Source of the DNA: an uncultured Pelagibacteraceae bacterium
GTDB lineage: Bacteria; Pseudomonadota; Alphaproteobacteria; Pelagibacterales; Pelagibacteraceae
DNA length: 64,000 nucleotides
Direction: 5' to 3'
Assembly (NCBI GenBank): GCA_902589315.1
Contig: CACISK010000004.1
Location: forward strand, 1 to 64,000
Part shown: in pieces, positions 8,333 through 15,836 of the stretch
Layout: each line of letters begins with the position of its first letter
Position numbering within the stretch: position 1 is the first letter of the stretch
The notes under the pieces: generated by a model
What the model was told of the DNA's origin: nothing
Seen by the model: only the letters and a program-made list of their open reading frames with translations
Database searches by the model: none
Made by a program: the position numbers and the translations under genes

Positions 8333-9199
8333 ATGAATTTTAAACACAAGTTTGTTTTTTTATTCCCAGGATTGTTTGTGCTTATTGGAATTTTAATTTT
8401 TCCAATTATTTTTACTATTAGATTAAGTCTCTCTGGATGGAATAGTTATACACCAGAAATGAACTTCATAGGTATTACGAACTATATAAGGTTATTTACT
8501 GATGACCCAAGGTTTTGGGAGTCTTTTTTTAGGCTAAGTTTTTTATCGGTTACAACAGTTATTCTCCAATATGTTATCGGATTTGCTCTAGCAATGATTG
8601 TTTGGAGAGAAATAAAATTTAAAAGATTTTTTAGAGTAATTTTTCTAGTCCCAATGATGACTACTCCAGTAATAATGACAGTTATTTGGAGAACATTTTT
8701 TCATGAATCACTAGGTCCTGTAAATGATTTGTTAGGTGGATTAGGAGTAAAACCTATTTTATGGTTGAGTGATCCAGTTATTGCAAAGTTTACAGTTATA
8801 ATTGTTGAGGTTTGGCAATGGACACCGTTTATGTTTTTACTATTATTAGCTGGACTTTTGTCACTTCCAAAAGAACCCTTTTTGGCAGCTGCTATAGATG
8901 GAGCAAGTCCATTTAGAAAATTTGTTTACGTAACTTTTCCTTTGATGGCTCCAATATCAATTGGTGCAATAATAATAAGACTTATAGAGGCTTCAAAAAT
9001 AATGGATACAGTATTTGTTTTGACATCAGGAGGTCCAGGTACCGCAACAGAGACGTCAAGTTTTTATATTTATATTAAAGGATTAAGAGAATTTCAGATG
9101 GGGTATGCAGCAACCTTATCTTTCACTTATCTTGTCATAATGATTATCAGTTTAACGATAATAGCTAAAGTATTGACCAAATTAATGATTAAAGAATAA
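8333..9199 (+). CDS. ABC sugar/polyol transporter permease, MalF-like
   Basis: 288 residues with about six membrane segments, the size of the UgpA/GlpP class of inner-membrane permeases. The first segment is KFVFLFPGLFVLIGILIFP. The cytoplasmic EAA loop that docks to the ATPase is visible as AAAIDGASPFRKFVYVTFPLMAP. It forms half of the membrane channel together with the next gene, which starts two bases after its stop. The first gene after the hairpin at 8284, it is probably translated at a lower level than the binding protein. Family assignment is clear; the substrate comes only from context. Confidence 0.87.
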   Translation: MNFKHKFVFLFPGLFVLIGILIFPIIFTIRLSLSGWNSYTPEMNFIGITNYIRLFTDDPRFWESFFRLSFLSVTTVILQYVIGFALAMIVWREIKFKRFFRVIFLVPMMTTPVIMTVIWRTFFHESLGPVNDLLGGLGVKPILWLSDPVIAKFTVIIVEVWQWTPFMFLLLLAGLLSLPKEPFLAAAIDGASPFRKFVYVTFPLMAPISIGAIIIRLIEASKIMDTVFVLTSGGPGTATETSSFYIYIKGLREFQMGYAATLSFTYLVIMIISLTIIAKVLTKLMIKE

Positions 9200-9201
9200 T
9201 T

Positions 9202-10050
9202 ATGAGCAAATTTTACACTTTTCTTAAATATTTCTTTATTACATTTTGGACTGTATTTGTTGTTGCGCCATTCCTGTGGGCTGTATCAACATCTTTTAAA
9301 GACTTCCAATCTGTAAATAGTAAAGTAACTTATATTCCTTGGTTAGATTTCGAACCAACATTGGAAGGTTGGAGAGTTTTAATTAAGTCACCTGCCAAAG
9401 GTGGAGTAGATATTGTTGAGCCTTATTTTAATAGTATTTTTGTAACTTGTACTGCTAGCCTAATAAGTATTGTTCTTGGCACTCTTGCTGCTTATGCACT
9501 ATCAAGATTTACCTTTAAAGCTGGATTTGTAAGAAACAACGATATTACTTTTTTCTTTATTTCACAAAGAATCATGCCTCCAATTGTATTATCAATTCCT
9601 TTCTTTATTTTTCTAAGCACAATAGGATTGCTTGATAGCTTGCTAGGTCTGGTGGTTGTATACATCGTTTTATTAATGCCAATTGCTGTTTGGATTATGG
9701 TAGATTTTTTTAATAGAGTTCCAAAAGAATTAGATGAGACTGCATTAATTGATGGATGTAATCCGTATCAAGCTTTCTATAAAGTTGTTTTACCAAATTC
9801 AATACCTGGTTTAATTGTTGCAGGAATGTTTTGTATTATTTTTGGATGGATAGATTTCTTTTTTGCATTTATTTTAACATTCACTGAAGTTCAATTATTA
9901 CCTGTAAAGGTTGTTGCACTTAATTCATCAATAACACCATGGTGGAGCCTTTCGGCATCAGCTTTAGTCTCAGTTGCACCATTAATAATCGTTGCATTTA
10001 TAGTTGAGAGATATCTATCAAAAGGAAATTTATCAGGAGCATTAAAATAA
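9202..10050 (+). CDS. ABC sugar/polyol transporter permease, MalG-like
   Basis: 282 residues and about six membrane segments, typical of the second permease of CUT1-type importers. The N-terminus carries a membrane segment and the conserved VVAPFLWAVSTSFKD. The EAA docking loop reads DETALIDGCNPYQAFYKVVLPNSIPGL. It should pair with the permease at 8333 to make a heterodimeric channel, each half presumably contacting a different ATPase. Its TAA stop shares one base with the ATG of the first ATPase gene (TAATG), so translation is likely coupled. Confidence 0.87.
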   Translation: MSKFYTFLKYFFITFWTVFVVAPFLWAVSTSFKDFQSVNSKVTYIPWLDFEPTLEGWRVLIKSPAKGGVDIVEPYFNSIFVTCTASLISIVLGTLAAYALSRFTFKAGFVRNNDITFFFISQRIMPPIVLSIPFFIFLSTIGLLDSLLGLVVVYIVLLMPIAVWIMVDFFNRVPKELDETALIDGCNPYQAFYKVVLPNSIPGLIVAGMFCIIFGWIDFFFAFILTFTEVQLLPVKVVALNSSITPWWSLSASALVSVAPLIIVAFIVERYLSKGNLSGALK

Positions 10051-11129
10051 TGAATTTAATTGGAGAGAAAATTTCTTATAAACCTGATGAGCAATTTCAT
10101 TTAAATGATGTCTCGTTTAATTTTAAAAAAGGTAATTTGTATACCATTCTAGGCAGGACTTTATCTGGCAAAACGACTCTTTTAAAAACAATTGCAGGAT
10201 TATTAAATCCAGATCAAGGCTCAATTTCTTTTGAGGAAAAAGACTTTATTAAAATACCAGTTTGGGAACGAAATGTTGCTATGGTCTATCAACAATTTAT
10301 TAATTACCCTCATTTAAATGTATATGAAAATATAACTTTTCCATTAGAACAAAGAAAATTAAGTCCTGAGCAAATAAAAAAAGATGTAGATGAAGCTCTA
10401 AAAACTGTTGGATTAGTTGGATTTGAAAATAGAAAAATTCAAGAATTATCTGGCGGACAGCAACAAAGGGTTGCACTTGCAAGATCACTTGCAAAAAAAG
10501 CAAAAATTTTGTTGCTAGACGAACCGTTAGTTAATTTAGATTACAAACTTAGAGAGCAATTAAGAGAAGAATTTAAAAGAATTTTCTCAGAAGGACTGTC
10601 CCAAGATACAATTTTAATTTACTCAACAACAGATCCTCAAGAAGTGATGGAACTAAATGGAGAAGTAATCGTTTTAGATGAAGGGAAGGTATTACAAAAA
10701 GGGCCTGCAAAAGAGATTTTTGAAAATCCATCTAATTTAAAAGTTGCAGAAATATCAAATGATCCACCAATGAATGTTCTGAAGGGTTCAAAAAATTCAA
10801 AAAATCTGAACTTTGAGAATATTTCTTTAGAAATTCCAAATCATTTTAAGAATTTAGAAGATAAAGATTATAATTTTGGAATTAGAGCTTCAGAAATTAA
10901 ACTTGATGAAAATGGTGAAGAATTCGAAATAGAATTAGCAGAGATTAGTGGTTCAGAAACTTTACTTCACTTAAAAAGAGGAAATTCAAAAATAATTGCT
11001 TTAATCGAGGAAGTAATGAATTTTAAAATTCATGAGAAAGTAAAAATAAATTTTAATGCAAATAAGTTTTATGCTTTTGGAGAAGATGAAAAATTAGTTT
11101 CGTCGCCATATGGAGGAACAAATGGCTAA
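10050..11129 (+). CDS. ABC transporter ATPase, GlpS-like subunit with altered H-loop
   Basis: 359 residues: an ATP-binding domain followed by a C-terminal regulatory (TOBE/OB-like) part from about residue 240. The Walker A motif is GRTLSGKTT at 35-43, close to the GPTLAGKT form of rhizobial GlpS. The signature LSGGQ (133-137) and the Walker B Asp157-Glu158 are intact. The switch histidine is missing: the aligned segment reads STTDPQ, with Thr194 where the His is expected. It would energise import together with the next ATPase, whose defects are complementary. It overlaps the preceding permease by one base and the following ATPase by eight. The protein family is certain; the match to GlpS is from motif memory. 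Confidence 0.87.
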   Translation: MNLIGEKISYKPDEQFHLNDVSFNFKKGNLYTILGRTLSGKTTLLKTIAGLLNPDQGSISFEEKDFIKIPVWERNVAMVYQQFINYPHLNVYENITFPLEQRKLSPEQIKKDVDEALKTVGLVGFENRKIQELSGGQQQRVALARSLAKKAKILLLDEPLVNLDYKLREQLREEFKRIFSEGLSQDTILIYSTTDPQEVMELNGEVIVLDEGKVLQKGPAKEIFENPSNLKVAEISNDPPMNVLKGSKNSKNLNFENISLEIPNHFKNLEDKDYNFGIRASEIKLDENGEEFEIELAEISGSETLLHLKRGNSKIIALIEEVMNFKIHEKVKINFNANKFYAFGEDEKLVSSPYGGTNG

Positions 11130-12195
11130 AATTGATTTATCAAATATTTCTCATACTTATAATCCTTTAGATCCAAAACCAACATATGCTCTTAATCCGT
11201 TTTCAATGACTTGGGAAAATGGAAAGCGGTATGCAATTTTGGGACCGTCTGGATGTGGAAAAACCACAATGTTAAATATTGTTTCTGGATTAGTTAGGCC
11301 ATCCAAAGGTGAAATATTATTCGATGAAACACCTGTGACCGATTTAAAAACAGAAGATAGAAATATTGCCCAAGTTTTCCAATTCCCAGTAATTTATAAT
11401 ACAATGACTGTTTATGATAATTTAGCGTTTCCACTAAGATGTAGGGAATTTACAAAAGAAAAAATTGAAGAAAGAGTAAAAGCAGTTTCAGATACTTTAA
11501 ATTTATCTTCATTTTTAAACTCGCCAGCAAGAAAATTAACGGCTGATCAAAAACAACTTATCTCTTTAGGTAGAGGTTTGGTTAGAGAAGACGTTGCGGC
11601 TGTTTTAATGGACGAACCTTTAACAGTTATTGACCCAGATTTAAAATTTAGACTTCGAAGAAACTTAAAAGAAATCAATGAACAATATAAAACAACATTG
11701 GTTTATGTAACTCACGATCAAAACGAAGCTATGACTTTTGCCGAAAATATAATTGTTATGGATCAAGGTGAAATCGTGCAAGTTGGATTGCCAAAAGATT
11801 TATTTGAAAAACCTAAAACAACTTTTGTCGGTTATTTTATTGGCTCTCCTGCGATGAATATTTTTCATTCAACTGTATCTTCTGATCATGAAGTAAAAAT
11901 TCATGATACTACAATTAAGACAAATTCAAATTTAGGAAATTTAAAAGATAAAAATGTTAAACTGGGAATTAGATCCGAGTTCATAGAATTGGCTGAAAAA
12001 GAAAGAAGCAATACAGTTAAAATTAAACTCACAAGAGTTGAGGACTTTGGTAATTTCAAGCTTCTTACAGGAAAAATGGGTGATTTAGTGGTTAAGTCAA
12101 AAGTAGAAAGAGAAAAACCCATTCCAGAAGGAGATTTAAATTTATATTTTCCACCAGAGAAATGTTGTGTTTATTCTGATGAAAAATTAGTTTAA
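11122..12195 (+). CDS. ABC transporter ATPase, GlpT-like subunit with degenerate signature motif
   Basis: 357 residues from the ATG at 11122, chosen because GGAGG sits five bases upstream; a second ATG at 11110 has no comparable site. The Walker A motif GPSGCGKTT (41-49), Walker B MDEP and switch His198 in THDQNEAM are intact. The ABC signature is degenerate: LTADQ at 139-143 where LSGGQ is expected, followed by KQLISLGRGLVR. This LTAD-type signature is characteristic of the GlpT ATPase of rhizobial glycerol importers. Combined with the upstream ATPase it should form one canonical and one crippled ATP site. A C-terminal regulatory domain follows residue 235. It ends seven bases before the amidase gene, so the two are probably on one transcript. 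Confidence 0.88.
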   Translation: MAKIDLSNISHTYNPLDPKPTYALNPFSMTWENGKRYAILGPSGCGKTTMLNIVSGLVRPSKGEILFDETPVTDLKTEDRNIAQVFQFPVIYNTMTVYDNLAFPLRCREFTKEKIEERVKAVSDTLNLSSFLNSPARKLTADQKQLISLGRGLVREDVAAVLMDEPLTVIDPDLKFRLRRNLKEINEQYKTTLVYVTHDQNEAMTFAENIIVMDQGEIVQVGLPKDLFEKPKTTFVGYFIGSPAMNIFHSTVSSDHEVKIHDTTIKTNSNLGNLKDKNVKLGIRSEFIELAEKERSNTVKIKLTRVEDFGNFKLLTGKMGDLVVKSKVEREKPIPEGDLNLYFPPEKCCVYSDEKLV

Positions 12196-12202
12196 GGGAT
12201 AA

Positions 12203-13498
12203 ATGAAACTCCTAAATTTATCAGCACAACAACTTTTAAAAAAACTTAAAAATAAACAATTAACTTCAGTTGAACTTTGTAAAGCATATATCAATCAAAA
12301 AAAATATGATAAGAATATTCAAGCTTGGGAATATTTTAATGAAAAAAAACTACTTAGTGATGCAAAAAATTCTGACAATCAGAGAAAAAAATTAAAATCT
12401 TTAGGTGTTTTGCACGGCCTTCCAGTAGCACTTAAAGATATTATCTCAACATCTGAAATGCCAACAAAATATGGAGCAAAAATAAAATTTAAAAAAAAGA
12501 ATAATCTAGATGCTAAAATTGTTAAGCTTTTAAAAAAGGCTGGGGCAATAATTATGGGTAAAACTGTAACTTGTGAATTAGCTTTCTTATCGCCATCAAA
12601 AACTAAAAATCCACACGATTATTCAAGAACACCAGGAGGTTCTTCTAGTGGCTCTGCTGCTGTTATTGCATCTGATATGGCACCATTATCAATTGGAACT
12701 CAAACGGGTGGATCTGTAATTAGGCCAGCCTCTTATTGTGGAGTTGTTGGTTATAAACCTACCTATGGATTAATTTCTAGAAATGGTGTTTTGCAAACAT
12801 CGTATAATTTAGATCAAGTAGGTGTCTTTGGAAAAACAGTTAGTGATGTAGAACTTTTATCGAAAGTTTTATTTGTTAGAGACGATGCAGATGAAACAAC
12901 AAAAAGCATTAATTTCTTAAATAAAAAAATTAAAATGAAAAAATCAAAATTTGTTTTTTATAAAACCAAACGTTGGAGAAACGTTGATAGTATTTCAAAA
13001 AAATCATTTAATAAATTTATTTTAAATAATAAAAAAATAGTTAAGGTTGAGACTGCTCCTAAATATTTTGAAGATATGATCGATTTTCATACAATTATAT
13101 ATGAGACCGAGATGGCTCAAAATTTTTATCATTATTACAAAACTTCAAAAGGAAAACTTTCTGTAGAAATTAAGAAAGCAATAATTAATGGATTAAAACA
13201 TCCTGCAAAAGATTATGCTTTAGCTTTAGATGCGATGAGAAAATATTCAAAAAATTTAGATAGTATATTTGAAAGGTTTGATGCAATTATAACTCCAAGT
13301 AGTTGTGGAATTGCAGACAAAGGATTTAAGACAACTGGTAGTCCAGAATTCAATAAGATTTGGTCTCTTGCCCATGTTCCTTGTATTTCATTACCAATAT
13401 TGAAAGGTGAAAAAGATTTACCACTAGGATTGCAAATAATAGGTAAGCAATTTGAAGATTTGAGCATGTTAAGGCATGCCAAAATATTCAAGAATTAA
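12203..13498 (+). CDS. Amidase (amidase signature family)
   Basis: 431 residues, within the size range of amidase-signature enzymes. The Ser-cisSer-Lys triad can be placed: Lys in GLPVALKDII, the Gly/Ser-rich signature GGSSSGSAAVIA, and the catalytic serine region GTQTGGSVIRPAS. These enzymes hydrolyse amides, or serve as GatA in tRNA amidation. The short length and absence of gatB or gatC next to it make a catabolic amidase more likely than GatA. It follows the second ABC ATPase after seven bases and ends just before a terminator, so it is the last gene of the import operon. It may release ammonia from an imported amide, but no specific substrate is supported. Confidence 0.83.
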   Translation: MKLLNLSAQQLLKKLKNKQLTSVELCKAYINQKKYDKNIQAWEYFNEKKLLSDAKNSDNQRKKLKSLGVLHGLPVALKDIISTSEMPTKYGAKIKFKKKNNLDAKIVKLLKKAGAIIMGKTVTCELAFLSPSKTKNPHDYSRTPGGSSSGSAAVIASDMAPLSIGTQTGGSVIRPASYCGVVGYKPTYGLISRNGVLQTSYNLDQVGVFGKTVSDVELLSKVLFVRDDADETTKSINFLNKKIKMKKSKFVFYKTKRWRNVDSISKKSFNKFILNNKKIVKVETAPKYFEDMIDFHTIIYETEMAQNFYHYYKTSKGKLSVEIKKAIINGLKHPAKDYALALDAMRKYSKNLDSIFERFDAIITPSSCGIADKGFKTTGSPEFNKIWSLAHVPCISLPILKGEKDLPLGLQIIGKQFEDLSMLRHAKIFKN

Positions 13499-13515
13499 AG
13501 AAAATTCATAAATAT

Positions 13516-13534
13516 TTACAATCATAGATTGTAA
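13516..13534. promoter_or_regulatory. Perfect 8-bp inverted repeat between amidase and TRAP genes
   Basis: TTACAATC and its exact complement GATTGTAA flank a three-base ATA centre. It has no T-run directly after it, so it is not itself a terminator, and its dyad form suits a dimeric DNA-binding regulator. It lies about 90 bases upstream of the TRAP binding-protein gene and just before a terminator hairpin. The operator role is only an inference from shape. Confidence 0.4.
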
Positions 13535-13536
13535 TT

Positions 13537-13559
13537 AAGTGAAAAATCTTCACTTTTTT
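13537..13559 (+). terminator. Intrinsic terminator after amidase
   Basis: AAGTGAA (13537-13543) pairs perfectly with TTCACTT (13549-13555) around a five-base loop, and a further run of T continues to 13559. It would end transcripts of the ABC-amidase operon before the TRAP operon. The stem is AT-rich, so strength is uncertain. Confidence 0.6.
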
Positions 13560-13624
13560 AAAATGACTCTAAGAAACATATATGCTTTAAATAGAATAGT
13601 TAATTAACTTAAAGAGGAGAAATA

Positions 13625-14755
13625 ATGATTAAAGATAAAAAACTATTGAAGGGTAAAACTCCTTCAAGACGTAAATTCTTTAAAGCTGCTGCTGCAACTG
13701 GTGTTGCCGCTGTTGCTGCATCATCTTTAGCTGCTCCTGCAGTTGCCAAAGAAAGAATCGAAGTTTCGATGGTGGCAACTTGGGGAAGAGATTTTCCAGG
13801 TCTTGGTACAGGTGCGCAAAGATTTGCTCAAAGAATTACAGACGTGAGTGATGGAAGAATTCAAGTTACTTACTATGCCGCAAACGAGAGGGTTAAAGCG
13901 TTTGACTCATTTGATGAAGTTGCATCAGGTAACTCGCAAATGTATCATGCAGCAGACTACTACTGGGTGAAAAAAGATCCTGCATGGGGTTATTTTACTG
14001 CCGTACCTTTCGGTTTCACTTACACTGAAATGAATGCATGGATTAGATTTGCAGGTGGTCAGCAATTATGGGATGAGCTATCTGATAAATTTGGTCTAAA
14101 AAACTTCATGTGTGGTGACACAGGAGTTCAAATGGGTGGATGGTTTAATAAGAAAATTAGAAGCCCTAATGACTTCAAAGGTCTTAAAATGCGTATGCCT
14201 GGATTAGGTGGACAAGTTATCGGTAAACTTGGAGGATCTCCAGTTTCACTTCCTGGTGGACAAATTTATGAAAACCTTGTTTCTGGTGCAATCGATGCAA
14301 CAGAGTGGGTAGGTCCATGGAATGATGAAGCTATGAAATTCCAAGAAGCTGCTAAATATTATTACTATCCTGGTATGCATGAACCTGGTTCAATGTTAGC
14401 TTGTGGATGTAATAAATCATGGTTCACGAGCTTATCAAAATCAGATCAGCTATTAATCGAAGCATGTGCATCAACAGAGAACGATGTTATGATGTCAGAG
14501 TACAATGCAAAAAACGGTGCTGCTTTAGAGAGATTAATAAATGATCATGGAGTTAAATTAGAAAGATTTAGCGACAAGGTTTATGATGGTTTCGGTAAAG
14601 CTGCTGAAGAAGTTTTTGAGGAAACAAGAGCAAGCAGTGGTCTCGCTGAGAGAATCCACTCTAGTTTCTTAAAAGCTAGAAAAGAAATTGGTGCTTGGAC
14701 AAACTTGTCAGATTCACCATATATTCAGCAACGAAACAGAGTGTTAGGAATGTAA
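13625..14755 (+). CDS. dctP: TRAP transporter substrate-binding protein, TakP-like (2-oxoacid subclass)
   Basis: 376 residues. It begins with a twin-arginine type leader (SRRKFFKAAAATG, then an Ala/Val-rich stretch ending APAVAKE near residue 40), so it is probably exported folded through Tat. The mature part is a DctP-family binding protein. The segment VSGAIDATEWVGPWNDEAMKF followed by YYYYPGMHEPGS resembles TakP-type proteins that bind 2-oxoacids such as pyruvate, usually with sodium, and related lactate-binding proteins. A strong AGAGGAG ribosome site lies just before the ATG. It precedes a perfect hairpin and then the two membrane subunits. Nearby hydroxyacid and oxoacid enzymes fit an organic-acid substrate. 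Family assignment is firm; the ligand class is inference. Confidence 0.87.
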   Translation: MIKDKKLLKGKTPSRRKFFKAAAATGVAAVAASSLAAPAVAKERIEVSMVATWGRDFPGLGTGAQRFAQRITDVSDGRIQVTYYAANERVKAFDSFDEVASGNSQMYHAADYYWVKKDPAWGYFTAVPFGFTYTEMNAWIRFAGGQQLWDELSDKFGLKNFMCGDTGVQMGGWFNKKIRSPNDFKGLKMRMPGLGGQVIGKLGGSPVSLPGGQIYENLVSGAIDATEWVGPWNDEAMKFQEAAKYYYYPGMHEPGSMLACGCNKSWFTSLSKSDQLLIEACASTENDVMMSEYNAKNGAALERLINDHGVKLERFSDKVYDGFGKAAEEVFEETRASSGLAERIHSSFLKARKEIGAWTNLSDSPYIQQRNRVLGM

Positions 14756-14775
14756 TCTAACTAAACTTAGTTATT

Positions 14776-14805
14776 AAAGGGCCCATAATTGGGCCCTTTT
14801 TTTTT
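14776..14805 (+). terminator. GC-rich hairpin with T-run between TRAP binding protein and permeases
   Basis: A perfect 9-bp stem (AAAGGGCCC at 14776-14784, GGGCCCTTT at 14791-14799) with an ATAATT loop and T continuing to 14805. This is a canonical intrinsic terminator. Because the two permease genes of the same system follow, it probably acts as an attenuator that makes the binding-protein message more abundant. A separate promoter for the permeases is also possible, but none is obvious. Confidence 0.85.
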
Positions 14806-14843
14806 AAATAAAATCGATTATTACTTAGTTATTTTAAAATACT

Positions 14844-15833
14844 ATGGTGTCAAAAAATTCAAATCTTTCTCTATATCTCAGAATTATCAGTTATTCCGTT
14901 TTAGCTTTTACTTTAGCATTTCTCATTAACAATGTTTTAACAGTTTGGAATGATTGGCCAGGCATAAAAAAGATTTTTTCACATCATGAGATATTTGGAT
15001 TTAAGAAAAAAGCTCTTGAGGGATCTGATTTAAATTACGGTTATATGCAAATTGGTTTGTATCTGATTTTTATTGCTGCAGTTATTTTTTATGTTTTTAA
15101 AACATATAGCCAAACTTTAGAACAAGATTCTAAAATTTTATCAAGATTTTCAGCATATATTATTAGATCATCATTTTGGGCAGTATTTTTAGTTGGTGTA
15201 GCTGATTTTGTTATTTCATTTATGGTTGTAGAGAGATTATGGGAAGCAATCTTCAGTCCTGAGGTAAAAGCATTAATGGTTAAAGCCCCTGTAAGAATTA
15301 CTTATATTCACTTTCCAATTATATTAATTTCTTTTGTAATTGGATATTTTACAAAATCAGTTGGCTTTATATGGCTAGCAGTATTAGTTGTAGCAAGTGA
15401 ATTTGTGATTGTTCTATCAAGATTTATATTTTCATATGAACAAGCATTCCAAGGGGATTTAGTTAGATTTTGGTATGCAGCACTTTATTTGTTTGCAAGT
15501 GCATATGCATTAATTCATGAAGGCCATGTAAGAGTTGATGTATTATATTCTTCTTTTAGTGAGAAAAAGAAAGCATGGACAAATTTACTTGGATCAGCAG
15601 CTTTAGGAGTGCCTCTTATGTTGATTGTAATATTTTTAGGTTTAAATGGAAAAGCGAGTATAATAAATGGTCCGGTTGTAGCTTTTGAAGTTACTCAACA
15701 AGGGTCTAATGGACTTTATCTTTTATATTTGATGGCTGTATACCTAGCTGTTTTTGCTGTCACTATGTTAATTCAATTCACAAGCTATTTTATGGAAAGC
15801 AGCCACAAAATTTTAAAAGGTGTCAAAAATTAA
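14844..15833 (+). CDS. dctQ: TRAP transporter small membrane subunit, extended
   Basis: 329 residues, clearly longer than the usual 150-230 for DctQ. The last 170 or so residues form the DctQ domain, including RFWYAALYLFASAYALIHEGHVRVDVLY, the conserved histidine-glycine-histidine region of the family. The extra N-terminal part carries additional membrane segments (for example LRIISYSVLAFTLAFLINNV and the segment after it) and a short polar loop. It partners with the large subunit that starts four bases after its stop, in a sodium-driven symporter complex. The extension seems to belong to the same system as the long tail of the large subunit. The start follows a hairpin-terminated gap; MVSKN is the only good ATG there. 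Confidence 0.82.
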   Translation: MVSKNSNLSLYLRIISYSVLAFTLAFLINNVLTVWNDWPGIKKIFSHHEIFGFKKKALEGSDLNYGYMQIGLYLIFIAAVIFYVFKTYSQTLEQDSKILSRFSAYIIRSSFWAVFLVGVADFVISFMVVERLWEAIFSPEVKALMVKAPVRITYIHFPIILISFVIGYFTKSVGFIWLAVLVVASEFVIVLSRFIFSYEQAFQGDLVRFWYAALYLFASAYALIHEGHVRVDVLYSSFSEKKKAWTNLLGSAALGVPLMLIVIFLGLNGKASIINGPVVAFEVTQQGSNGLYLLYLMAVYLAVFAVTMLIQFTSYFMESSHKILKGVKN

Positions 15834-15836
15834 ATT

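Noticed and set aside
11110..11121. Upstream ATG as start of the second ABC ATPase
   Set aside because: The ATG at 11122 has GGAGG at the right distance; the earlier one would place that site inside the coding region.
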